From Calothrix sp. NIES-4105 (lineage in GTDB: Bacteria; Cyanobacteriota; Cyanobacteriia; Cyanobacteriales; Nostocaceae), in contig NZ_AP018290.1 of assembly GCF_002368415.1 (NCBI RefSeq), forward strand, positions 9,105,717 through 9,169,716: DNA of 64,000 nt. The letters are read 5' to 3'. Below the pieces are notes generated by a model. It did no database searches. It saw only the letters and a list, made by a program, of their open reading frames with translations, and was not told the origin of the DNA. How positions within the stretch are numbered: the stretch's first letter is position 1; each line of letters opens with the position of its first letter. This document shows positions 57,301-64,000 of the stretch, piece after piece. Both the position numbers and the translations under genes were made by a program.

Positions 57301-57785
57301 CGATAATCAAGCGCACTACGAATTGTATTTGTAACTGTATTTAGTAGTGACTCTTGACGCAGCGTTCGCGTTAGTTCGCGCGTGCGAGCTTTGAGAACAT
57401 TGTGAGTGTCCAAAGCTTGACGTACTACCGCCTTTAACTCTTCGGCTTCCCACGGTTTTGTAACATATTTAAATACTTTACCAGCATTAATAGCCTCTAC
57501 CAAGTCTTCAACATCGGTATAGCCAGTTAAAATAATCCGAATAATATCAGGATATTGTGTAGCTGTCAGGCTTAAAAATTCTGTACCGCTCATCATTGGC
57601 ATTCGTTGGTCAGAGATAATGACTGAGATATCTCCTTCACTCTTTAACAATTCGAGCGCGTCAGGCCCCGAATTCGCTTTTATCACCTTGTATTCACGAT
57701 AGAAGGTGCGATAAAGCAAGTCTAGATTGTCGGGTTCGTCGTCAACAACCAATATTTTTGGCTTACTGTTTACTTGAGATTTCAT
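54357..57785 (-). CDS. cyaC: CyaC-like adenylate cyclase/hybrid histidine kinase
   Basis: A 1142-residue multidomain signalling protein. Order: receiver (KILVVDDEPDNLDLLY, IISDQRMPMMSGTEF), two GAF domains (~150-320 and ~335-495), HisKA with FQNISHEFRTPITLIQGPL, HATPase (GSGLGLALVKE), second receiver (HTILVVDDNPDLRGYVSGIL, DLMMPLV) and a class III cyclase domain at the C-terminus (VLFSDIVGFTQLSNTL, FMGDAILALFGAPEE, ADYTAIGPSVNIAARL). This matches Anabaena CyaC, which makes cAMP under phosphorelay control. The two metal aspartates (SDIVGF, GDAILA) are present. Confidence 0.9.
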   Translation of the reverse strand: MKSQVNSKPKILVVDDEPDNLDLLYRTFYREYKVIKANSGPDALELLKSEGDISVIISDQRMPMMSGTEFLSLTATQYPDIIRIILTGYTDVEDLVEAINAGKVFKYVTKPWEAEELKAVVRQALDTHNVLKARTRELTRTLRQESLLNTVTNTIRSALDYRQILQTIVDTVGHMLEVDVCLLRPFLNGQLADESFIYQKAPFNADHLDDEQNLSILRETVWETRSVQVINDVSNDERIQSQAVFHVRAQAFAVSNISSSLVVPLILRQELMAVLALHQCDSSRMWSDDEVKLVMMVADQAALALSQAYAYEQVRALAQREALINTITSAIRSSLNQQDIFAAITQQLGQALQVNGCVLSLWTEEDEYVQCVGLYESNDNHLDENIQHDILSQLPLSSAPIRENPILLHMLRTLEPVVVTDMNNCPPELSGFDLPLRGRSRSLIVVPLLADGKSIGSITLRQDNKARKWLNTEIELASSVAAQAAIAVQQSRLYQKTREQAERLLELDRQKTEFFQNISHEFRTPITLIQGPLESAVANKEGLSYAQSTIALRNSRRLLRLVNQLLDLQRLDAGRMQPTFRKCDLVEFTSQIVESFRTYCEKKGLQLVSKLSQCPAVYLDMEKFDKVLYNLLSNAMKFTPDGGTISVELVSNKQNCILQVRDTGIGIIKQQLPHLFERFRQAEGSENRSYEGSGLGLALVKELVELHGGEVTVDSVYGEGTTFTISLLAGTEHLPLDCVIDAPAELNVNRASVELADLELIEVDETPTGAHDFSEAHEVVPTGHTILVVDDNPDLRGYVSGILRANGYKVHTARNGADGFKNAQKFQPSLIVTDLMMPLVTGLEMIGMIRNDSKLKGTPVILLTAKIDEETRISGTELGADAYLAKPFNDRELLAEVRNLVALKENERRVLELNTYLTESVLQRFLPPALVQKAAAGDLVLDLRPEPRLITVLFSDIVGFTQLSNTLRSRKVAELLNEYLEAMTRAVFDNGGTVDKFMGDAILALFGAPEELTPNEQVRRSINTARAMLRSLDKLNARWRQQGIFDTDGRSEVQFRCGIHQGTAVVGMFGSSERADYTAIGPSVNIAARLQQAAKPGTILASAAVADYLQDEEIIKGSSLELKGVDETVLTFVVTPEVVANR

Positions 57786-58396
57786 GCACCGCTTTCCTGG
57801 AGCAAGGGTATTAGGATAATGAACTTACTACTCAAGTCATGGGACCTAGAGCAGTTAAGGGTATAGCAGAACATTTTTACTAATTTGTTAATGTGTTTAC
57901 ATGACTGCATTTGAAGAAAGCACGTTTTCACGTTAGTTTACTCCAGTAGCCCTTCATGGTTATTCACCAGCGATATATGTCGATAAAATATAGTTGCCAA
58001 TTGCTTTTCTCCTTTTCATAACAGTTGAAGCGGACATGCAACGCCCGAAGACTGACCATCTTACAACCGATCTATCCGCTTCCTTAAGTTTTCCCGTTTA
58101 CGCCTCAACACTAACACTTGCCCGCTAATTTTATTTATTGTCAGGAGGTAGGAGGTCAGGAGGCAGGAGGTAGGAGGTCAGGAGGTAGGGGGTCAGGAGG
58201 GAGGAGGGAGAAGGGAGGAGGGATGTTGGTAGTACATAGTATATTATTAGACATATAGTATTACACATGCCCCCGCTTCACATGCTTCTGCTTCGGTCTG
58301 GCGGAGGAGCGGCATAGTATGATTAAATAAGGCAACTGAGAAGGAATGCGTGGTTATAACCCCCCCTTCCCCCCCTAACAAGAACGCACACCAATC
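57786..58396. other. Intergenic with GGAGGTNNG microsatellite
   Basis: 610 bp. At 58143-58224 is an impure tandem of AGGAGGTAGGAGGTC-type units. Downstream a C-run (CCCCCCTTCCCCCCC) precedes the next gene. No gene or RNA recognised; the cyaC promoter is likely at the left end. Confidence 0.6.
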
Positions 58397-59032
58397 GTGC
58401 ATAACAAGTGTTTTTATAAAATTATTACCGAACTAACCTTGATTCCCTGGTTTTCTAATTCATCCCACCAACAACCAAAGGAGGTAACAACTGATTTGGA
58501 TTACGTCCAAGTACGTCCTGCATGTAAAGATGATTTGAATGATGTTTCCCAAATCATTACCGAAAGTTTTCATTCACCTACTGGCTTTTGGGGATGGACT
58601 TTACCCCTGTTACGCTTAGGTGTTTACGAAGATTTGAGACACCGTTTGGCAACTGCCGCACCGCATCACCTTTGTTTAGTCGCAGTTGATACGACTACAG
58701 ATAGTAATTGTTTGGCTGGTACTGTTGAATTAGGTGTGCGTTACAGTGATGCTTGGGCACAAAGGGCTAAAAGCTTTGTTTATTTATCGAACTTAGCCGT
58801 ACATCCAAATTATCGTCGGCGAGGTGTTGCCTCCAATTTGCTTGCTCAATGCGAAAAAACTGCCTCCGGATGGGGGTTTCAGGATATATACCTCCACGTC
58901 TTGGAAAATAACCATACCGCGCGGCAACTTTACTTCAAATTTGGATATCGTGTGCATAAAGTTGAGTCGAGTTGGAATCTATTTTTTTTCAAAAGCGCGC
59001 GGCAAATACTTTTACATAAGCACTTGAGCTAA
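58397..59032 (+). CDS. GNAT-family N-acetyltransferase
   Basis: A 211-residue protein from a GTG at 58397. The GNAT core starts at YVQVRPACKDDLNDV, with motif A VYLSNLAVHPNYRRRGVASN and motif B YLHVLENNHTARQLYFKFGY. An excellent ribosome site AAAGGAGGT at 58478-58486 lies eleven bases before an in-frame TTG at 58496, so translation may actually start there, giving a 178-residue enzyme. The acetyl acceptor is unknown. Confidence 0.85.
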   Translation: MHNKCFYKIITELTLIPWFSNSSHQQPKEVTTDLDYVQVRPACKDDLNDVSQIITESFHSPTGFWGWTLPLLRLGVYEDLRHRLATAAPHHLCLVAVDTTTDSNCLAGTVELGVRYSDAWAQRAKSFVYLSNLAVHPNYRRRGVASNLLAQCEKTASGWGFQDIYLHVLENNHTARQLYFKFGYRVHKVESSWNLFFFKSARQILLHKHLS

Positions 59033-59875
59033 CACGCTCATATCGACTACCTAAAAATTGTTATACGTGAAACAGTTCACACTGTTATCTATATATACAT
59101 GTTTTTTAACTTGGAAATGTACGTAATGTCTTAAAACGATGAAACATTGTTAAGTATAATTAATTAACTTCGATTTTTAGGGCTTGTATGTCAGATACTT
59201 GTCTATCTAAACAATCTATCTAAGGAAGCAGAGAATATAGAGAACAACTATAGACAATATTAAGATACGAAAAACGAAGTCATGTAATACTCATGTTTCG
59301 TTAGAATCTTCAGGTACGTCTGATGCGGCAATTTAAGGATGGGCAAAGTATCAAACTTTTTCTGTTGCAAGATATGCTTTATATATTCTTTACACAACTA
59401 CAGACTATTATAAAGACGCATTCAAGCGATTAAACTTGAAATCAATACTTTGGTTTAAGCATGAAACTAGCTCTGCTCTATAGTCATCATTCTTTAAGTA
59501 GATGTAGTTGATCACTTCAAGAGTATATCAGGACTTAAACCCATTAAATCCTTATAATGTCATCAGTAATAATACGTGAAATTACGAATCGATTTTCTCA
59601 CGGTAACTTTGTAATTTTGATGTTCAACTTTATAAAAACTTTAAGGAAAAACCTTTATGTTTCAAGACAAAGTTGGTCAAATCTCATAAAATAAGATTAC
59701 TCAACTTTTTAGTAACCTTACTATCTTCTTATCTAACTTGAATAACTTAGAAAAGTTTTGATAATAAAAACTCAGCTTAATAGATGGCTTCTAGCTGTAG
59801 TAAAAGTTCACGTTAGTACAGACAACATAAATTAAAAAAAACATCGATAGCCAAAAATAACGCTATCAGGCTGCT
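59033..59875. other. Long AT-rich leader region
   Basis: About 840 bp without genes, upstream of 59876. It has several AT-rich promoter-like spots (TATAAT-like near 59382 and 59416) and no dispersed repeat of the families seen elsewhere. A long 5' leader or a small RNA gene could be here; none was recognised. Confidence 0.45.
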
Positions 59876-60394
59876 ATGGTATCAATTTATTATCCTGACA
59901 CCAGTTTTCTCGAATATCTTGTAACGCCAGATGGCTGTGACCAATTTTATGGCTCTGACATTCTGACAATGTTACACAGTGGAAAGGTTTTTGTGGTCAA
60001 TAGCCGTAGGCGAAATGGTTTATTACTATTCAAGCGTTATCACGCCGAATTTGCTGGACCTGGAGCCGCTGTAGGTGGTGATTATGACCGTGACTGCTTG
60101 GGTGCCCTACCAATTGGCAATCTTTCTTTACTAAGTCCTGAAACCCATGAAGAACGCCAAAAGGCGTACTTAATTAGGCGCCAATGGATTCGTCTAATCA
60201 AGCAAATTACAGAGTATTCTGTTGCTTCCAAGCGAGTTGTAAAGATTCTCGACCAGTTTGAACAGTATTTTCCGTCTGAAATGGTTTCTCGATTACCAGA
60301 TGAAGCATTCGCACTATTAGTTGGTGTATTGCCACAAACAGTAGCAACCGTGCGTCGGCCTGCTAATGAGATTGAAGATAAATTCGATTATTAA
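59876..60394 (+). CDS. Conserved-looking protein with possible C-terminal HTH
   Basis: A 172-residue cytosolic protein. The N-terminal part (LTMLHSGKVFVVNSRRRNGL) is beta-rich, the middle helical (RRQWIRLIKQITEYSVASKR), and the end SRLPDEAFALLVGVLPQTVA followed by TVRRP has the rhythm of the Crp-type HTH recognition helix. No cyclic-nucleotide motif is visible. I do not recognise a named family; a regulator role is inferred. Confidence 0.55.
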   Translation: MVSIYYPDTSFLEYLVTPDGCDQFYGSDILTMLHSGKVFVVNSRRRNGLLLFKRYHAEFAGPGAAVGGDYDRDCLGALPIGNLSLLSPETHEERQKAYLIRRQWIRLIKQITEYSVASKRVVKILDQFEQYFPSEMVSRLPDEAFALLVGVLPQTVATVRRPANEIEDKFDY

Positions 60395-60431
60395 GAAAAT
60401 CTAAACATAATCATATAAAAATAAAATAATT

Positions 60432-61574
60432 CTAAAGACTTTGTTTAATATTTTCTAAAACTACTTTCATTCTCATCAAAGTATGAGCATTTTCTTGAGG
60501 AGTTCCAACAGTAATTCGCAAACCACCCCCAGTTTGACGTACCAAAGTACCCATATTTCTAAATTCCTCACTAAAGCTCGTTAATACATTATCAATTTTG
60601 GCAGTATTGTTTATTTTTGGTTGCAAATAAATAAAATTTGCAGCGCTATTCCAGACTTTTAATTGTGAGTGTTGTGCTAGAGCAGCTTTTAAGTTATTTC
60701 GTTCGTTAATTGTTTCAGGTATTGACTTGAGTAGTAAGTTGCGCTCTTGCATTGCCAGTAATGCACCTGCAATAGAAAAACTTGGAAGATTGTAAGGTAA
60801 ACGGACTTTTTCGAGAACCGATATTAATTCTGGATGAGCAATGCAATATCCCACTCGCATTGCAGCTAGTCGAAAAGCTTTAGAAAAAGTTCTCATTATC
60901 ACCCAATTTGGGCGTGTTTGTAATTCTTTAACTAAGGTGTTTTGGCTAAACTCAAAATAAGCTTCATCTATAACTATTAAGATATCTTCCGATATAGTTT
61001 GAAGCCATGTTAATTCTTTATCAGTAAGCGCATTTGCAGTGGGAGAATTTGGATGAACAACAAAAATTGCCTTAATTGGTGGATTTTGCTGTGTTATAGC
61101 AGATTGCGCTGCATCCAAATCGATTTCAAAATCTTGATTTCTGCCTACAGTTACAACATTAATCCCCAGCGTTTGCGCCAAGATACCGTACATTGAAAAC
61201 GTTGGGTTTGCTACTAATATCGAACCATTGCCTCCAAGGCACGTGGCAATTAACAGTGAACGTATTAATTCATCTGAACCATTTCCGACTGATATATTAG
61301 ATGATGTAATAGATAATGCTTGGTCAGACTCGTTAACGTATTCAGCTATCGCGCGCTTTAATTCTTCATGTCCGCCATCTGGATAACGATTTGTTTCAAT
61401 AACTTGTTCATAAGTCCAAGCTAACTTCTGTTTTAACTCGACTGGCAAATCATAAGGACTTTCATTCGTATCAAGTCTATCGAATACAGTTGCTACAGGT
61501 GAAGCAGTGTCACTTGCAGGATGTGGTTTATAAGCACTGAACCGCGCGAGGTCTTGGCGAATATATGGAAGCAT
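60432..61574 (-). CDS. hisC: Histidinol-phosphate aminotransferase HisC
   Basis: A 380-residue class I/II PLP-dependent aminotransferase. [11 protein letters not shown] near the N-terminus, [24 protein letters not shown] (substrate/PLP contact), the aspartate-tyrosine of VIDEAYFEF, and the PLP lysine in [18 protein letters not shown] identify HisC. It converts imidazole-acetol phosphate to histidinol phosphate in histidine synthesis. Some cyanobacterial paralogues act on other substrates, but this one looks canonical. Confidence 0.92.
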   Translation of the reverse strand: MLPYIRQDLARFSAYKPHPASDTASPVATVFDRLDTNESPYDLPVELKQKLAWTYEQVIETNRYPDGGHEELKRAIAEYVNESDQALSITSSNISVGNGSDELIRSLLIATCLGGNGSILVANPTFSMYGILAQTLGINVVTVGRNQDFEIDLDAAQSAITQQNPPIKAIFVVHPNSPTANALTDKELTWLQTISEDILIVIDEAYFEFSQNTLVKELQTRPNWVIMRTFSKAFRLAAMRVGYCIAHPELISVLEKVRLPYNLPSFSIAGALLAMQERNLLLKSIPETINERNNLKAALAQHSQLKVWNSAANFIYLQPKINNTAKIDNVLTSFSEEFRNMGTLVRQTGGGLRITVGTPQENAHTLMRMKVVLENIKQSL

Positions 61575-61605
61575 CGTAAATTTTGGATTAGGATTTGCAT
61601 TGTAC

Positions 61606-61658
61606 GGGCGGGTTAACAGATATCCTAAAACAGTGCTTAATATCTTGTAAACCCGCCC
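61606..61658. repeat. GGGCGGGTT/AACCCGCCC hairpin
   Basis: GGGCGGGTTAAC and the inverse TAAACCCGCCC enclose about 32 bp of AT-rich loop. Its arms are those of the tandem repeat at 1703-1837. It lies between yqiA-like stop and hisC start and might attenuate read-through. Confidence 0.8.
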
Positions 61659-62291
61659 TTACTGCAATTGGCAAAACCGTGAAATTGCAACATTAATTTC
61701 ATTGACTACATTTAACAGTGCGTGGTCGCTATCTAATTCAACCAGTTCAACTGTATGACGTACACGTGCGAAGTCTCTGCTAGCCTGAATTGGTATGACT
61801 TCATCATTAGTACCATGCAATATCAGAGTCGGGACAGGGCGCCGTAATTCTTCTTGATATAGTGCTGCGTCTTTTATAAAATCGTAGTGTAAAGGCAACT
61901 CGCGAGCTTCGCCATGATGATAAACCATCATATATTTGTCTTGCTGCCAGCGAGTCAGTTTTTCTTCGCCAAGTTTGGCCAACCAGTGCGATAAAAAACC
62001 AAAAGCAGGTGCAAGTAATACTAAACGCTGTACACAAAGGTTCTTTTGGGCTAGATAAGCAGAAGTTAAACCACCTAGACTTGAGCCTATAAGCGTTACA
62101 GGAGTACCATCACAAGGAAGCTCTTTCTCAACTTGTTTGAGTTGACGAGTGATAGTTAAGTGTGAAAAATCCCCGTTATTTAAATCAGGAATTGTTATAT
62201 CAATATTTAATGAAGCGAAAAATGACTTAATGTCGCGCGCTTTCACACTCTTTGGGCTAGAAGCAAAGCCGTGTAGGTAGATGTAATACAT
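61659..62291 (-). CDS. YqiA/YcfP-like alpha/beta hydrolase (esterase)
   Basis: A 210-residue UPF0227-type esterase. The start YYIYLHGFASSPKSVKARDI carries the HGF oxyanion motif and the nucleophile elbow VTLIGSSLGGLTS holds the serine. ILHGTNDEVIP gives the aspartate and DSDHALL the histidine. Small carboxylesterases of this group cleave acyl-CoA or short esters. Normal length. Confidence 0.85.
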   Translation of the reverse strand: MYYIYLHGFASSPKSVKARDIKSFFASLNIDITIPDLNNGDFSHLTITRQLKQVEKELPCDGTPVTLIGSSLGGLTSAYLAQKNLCVQRLVLLAPAFGFLSHWLAKLGEEKLTRWQQDKYMMVYHHGEARELPLHYDFIKDAALYQEELRRPVPTLILHGTNDEVIPIQASRDFARVRHTVELVELDSDHALLNVVNEINVAISRFCQLQ

Positions 62292-62296
62292 AGTTA

Positions 62297-62476
62297 TTAG
62301 TGCTGAGTGCTGAGTGAGTCGTGCTGAGTGAGTAGTTGTGAGTTATGAGTTAATATCCTAACTTCTAACTTCTAACTTCTCACTTCTCACTTCTCACTTC
62401 TAACTTCTAATTCTTAACTCAGCACGACTCACTCAGCACTTTAAACTCTTTACTCAGCACTCAGCACTCAGCACTT
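62297..62476. repeat. AGTGCTGAGT fold-back repeat cluster
   Basis: GTGCTGAGTG and GTCGTGCTGAGTG at left, a CTTCTAACTTCTCAC tandem in the centre, CAGCACGACTCACTCAGCAC and three CAGCACT units at right. Same family as 7255-7335 and 45380-45522; all three lie directly downstream of a minus-strand gene start and before another minus-strand gene end. Confidence 0.8.
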
Positions 62477-62483
62477 TTAACTC

Positions 62484-63863
62484 CTACCTCATTGTGACAA
62501 ATTCTTCAGCTGCGGATGGGTGAATACCAACGGTCGCGTCGAAGTCTTTTTTGGTGGCGCCCATTTTGACTGCGATAGCAATACCTTGGATAATTTCGGC
62601 GGCATCGTCACCTACCATATGGGCGCCTAATACTTTGTCTGTATTACTATCCACTATTAATTTCATCATTGTACGTTCTTCGGCGTTTGGTAGAGTATAG
62701 TACATGGGACGAAAACGAGTTTTATAGACTTTGATGTTATCACCGTATTTACCCTTAGCTTGTTCTTCAGTTAATCCAACAGTTGCAGCTTCAGGTGTGG
62801 AAAATACGGCAGTAGCAACATCATCATGACTAAATACACGTCGGTTATTACCGAATTCACTATCCGCAAAAGCACGCCCTTCACCAATTGCTACTGGAGT
62901 TAGGTTGATTCTATCCGTAACATCACCGACAGCGTAAATGTTTTCTTGGGAAGTTTGGCTGTATTCATTAACGGCTATAGCATTCATTGTGCTGTAACCT
63001 GGACCTTCAATTGAACCTTGTACTAGCTCAACTCCAGCATTTTCTAATCCTAAACCCTCAACGTTAGGCGCCCGTCCCGCAGCAATTAAAAATACATCGG
63101 CATTTAATGGTGCCAAGTTTTCATCAGATAAAGTTAATTTTAACCCTTCATCTGTTTTCTCTACCTGTTTAACAATATTGTTGCGAATCAAGTTAATACC
63201 GTGATTCTTCATGCCTTCTTCAATATTGTCGCGGATATCTTCGTCAAATCCTTTTAATATTTTTTGCCCGCGCGTGATTTGTGTTACCTCACATCCTAAA
63301 CCCCGCATGATACAAGCAAACTCTGTACCAATATAACCAGCACCAATAATTGCAATATGCTTAGGTTTTTCCTTGAGGTGGAATATTTCGTTCGATGTAA
63401 TGCCGTATTCTGCAAAACCGGGCATATCTGGTTTGATCGGGCGCCCACCAACAGCGATTAGAATTTTATCAGCAGTATACTTCTTATCGCCAACTTCAAC
63501 GGTGTGAGCATCTAGTAACTTGCCTTTACCGGAAATCAATTCTACGCCAGCTTTATCCAAAAAGTTTATGTGTAACTGCGACAGGCGCCGAACTTCTTTA
63601 TCAATAGATGTAATAAAGTGTTCCCAGTCTAACTCGGCATCCCCAACCTTCCAACCATAACCTTGTGCTTCTTTAAATATCGCAGGAAAATGCGAAGCGT
63701 AAACCATCAGCTTCTTTGGAACACAACCGCGAATTACACATGTACCACCAACTAAGTCATTTTCAGCGATTGCCACTTTAGCACCGTAGCTTGCCGCGCG
63801 CTTGGAAGCTGCTAAACCACCTGAACCGGCGCCAATAACGAACAAATCATAATCGTATGCCAT
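62484..63863 (-). CDS. gor: Glutathione-disulfide reductase
   Basis: A 459-residue FAD disulfide oxidoreductase. The FAD motif is FVIGAGSGGLAASKRA, the redox-active disulfide GGTCVIRGCVPKKLMVY (C-x4-C-V-P-K, as in glutathione reductase), an NAD(P) motif AIIGAGYIGTEFA, FAD motif 2 NIYAVGDVTDRINLTPVA and the C-terminal HPSAAEE with the catalytic His-Glu. It keeps glutathione reduced with NAD(P)H. The GxGxxG...TRG spacing (VTQITRGQK) fits NADPH use. Confidence 0.92.
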   Translation of the reverse strand: MAYDYDLFVIGAGSGGLAASKRAASYGAKVAIAENDLVGGTCVIRGCVPKKLMVYASHFPAIFKEAQGYGWKVGDAELDWEHFITSIDKEVRRLSQLHINFLDKAGVELISGKGKLLDAHTVEVGDKKYTADKILIAVGGRPIKPDMPGFAEYGITSNEIFHLKEKPKHIAIIGAGYIGTEFACIMRGLGCEVTQITRGQKILKGFDEDIRDNIEEGMKNHGINLIRNNIVKQVEKTDEGLKLTLSDENLAPLNADVFLIAAGRAPNVEGLGLENAGVELVQGSIEGPGYSTMNAIAVNEYSQTSQENIYAVGDVTDRINLTPVAIGEGRAFADSEFGNNRRVFSHDDVATAVFSTPEAATVGLTEEQAKGKYGDNIKVYKTRFRPMYYTLPNAEERTMMKLIVDSNTDKVLGAHMVGDDAAEIIQGIAIAVKMGATKKDFDATVGIHPSAAEEFVTMR

Positions 63864-64000
63864 ATTACAACTTCCCGTACATAAAACTTAATACTAGTTT
63901 AATAAAGTATAGAAGCAGTGAATAAGTAAATTAACATCTATATATATAAGCGCAGGGCCAGAAGGCCTGCACTACTAATATCTATTAAAGCGTCATGAAT

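Noticed and set aside
58141-58224. GGAGGTAGGAGGTC tract as a G-quadruplex regulator
   Set aside because: G-runs are mostly two bases long and irregular; a simple slippage repeat explains it.

Overview
The window looks like chromosome from a large-genome filamentous cyanobacterium (Nostocales-like). Support comes from the AT-rich, repeat-laden intergenic DNA, a CyaC-type cyclase, cyanobacterial hybrid kinases, WD40/NB-ARC, CHAT and pentapeptide proteins, many type II toxin-antitoxin pairs and abundant short palindromic repeats. The usual cyanobacterial HIP1 octamer (GCGATCGC) was not found on reading. Instead GGCGCC, and to a lesser degree GCGCGC, recur inside and between genes far above chance. 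No rRNA was found, one tRNA-Gly was found, and no transposase gene or CRISPR array was seen.

Layout. 0-8.5 kb: housekeeping and metabolic genes (FAD oxidoreductase cut by the window edge, methyltransferase, truB, a PD-(D/E)xK-like protein, a DUF1400-type hydrolase, an EamA exporter, an Eis-like acetyltransferase), with a relic of a type I restriction HsdR subunit. 8.5-15.5 kb: accessory DNA with a MITE, a decayed aspartyl protease gene, a PrlF/YhaV toxin-antitoxin pair, and a Z1-type superfamily II ATPase divergently paired with an HTH-pentapeptide-repeat protein over three operator-like repeats. 15.6-21.4 kb: an SDR reductase, two pseudogene fragments (condensation/PapA-like acyltransferase and a cellulose-synthase-like tail), secreted proteins and a PanE-like reductase. 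21.5-29.1 kb: an ADP-ribosyltransferase-fold-like gene coupled to a tandemly duplicated helical-repeat gene (second copy split by a 146-bp MITE with a perfect 9-bp target duplication), an acyl-CoA ligase, a truncated CHAT protease, BrnT/BrnA with a nonsense mutation in brnT, an orphan Cas6 with a C-terminal HTH, and a HigB/HigA-like pair.

29.2-43 kb is a conflict/defence-like island. It holds an HTH-NB-ARC-WD40 STAND protein, a small VWA protein, a CHAT protease followed by a translationally coupled 30-residue hydrophobic peptide, a membrane M48-like metalloprotease, a PPC-like beta domain protein, an Rpn-like protein flanked by direct repeats, and an AAA ATPase plus frameshifted TOPRIM-like (DUF4276-type) pair. 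43-64 kb returns to core functions: ligA, a VWA protein, two linked histidine kinases, a cytosine-deaminase-type amidohydrolase, tRNA-Gly(UCC), a TonB/TolA-like protein, a CyaC-like hybrid kinase/adenylate cyclase, a GNAT enzyme, an unrecognised possible HTH regulator with a long leader, hisC, a YqiA-like esterase and glutathione reductase.

The most promising leads for an undescribed system are the Z1 ATPase/HTH-pentapeptide pair (11.2-14.7 kb), the ART-like/HEAT-like cassette bounded by inverted repeats (21.5-23.1 kb), and the CHAT + coupled membrane peptide + M48 protease cluster with the nearby VWA and STAND genes (29-39 kb). Functional statements are from motif recognition only; no database search was possible.
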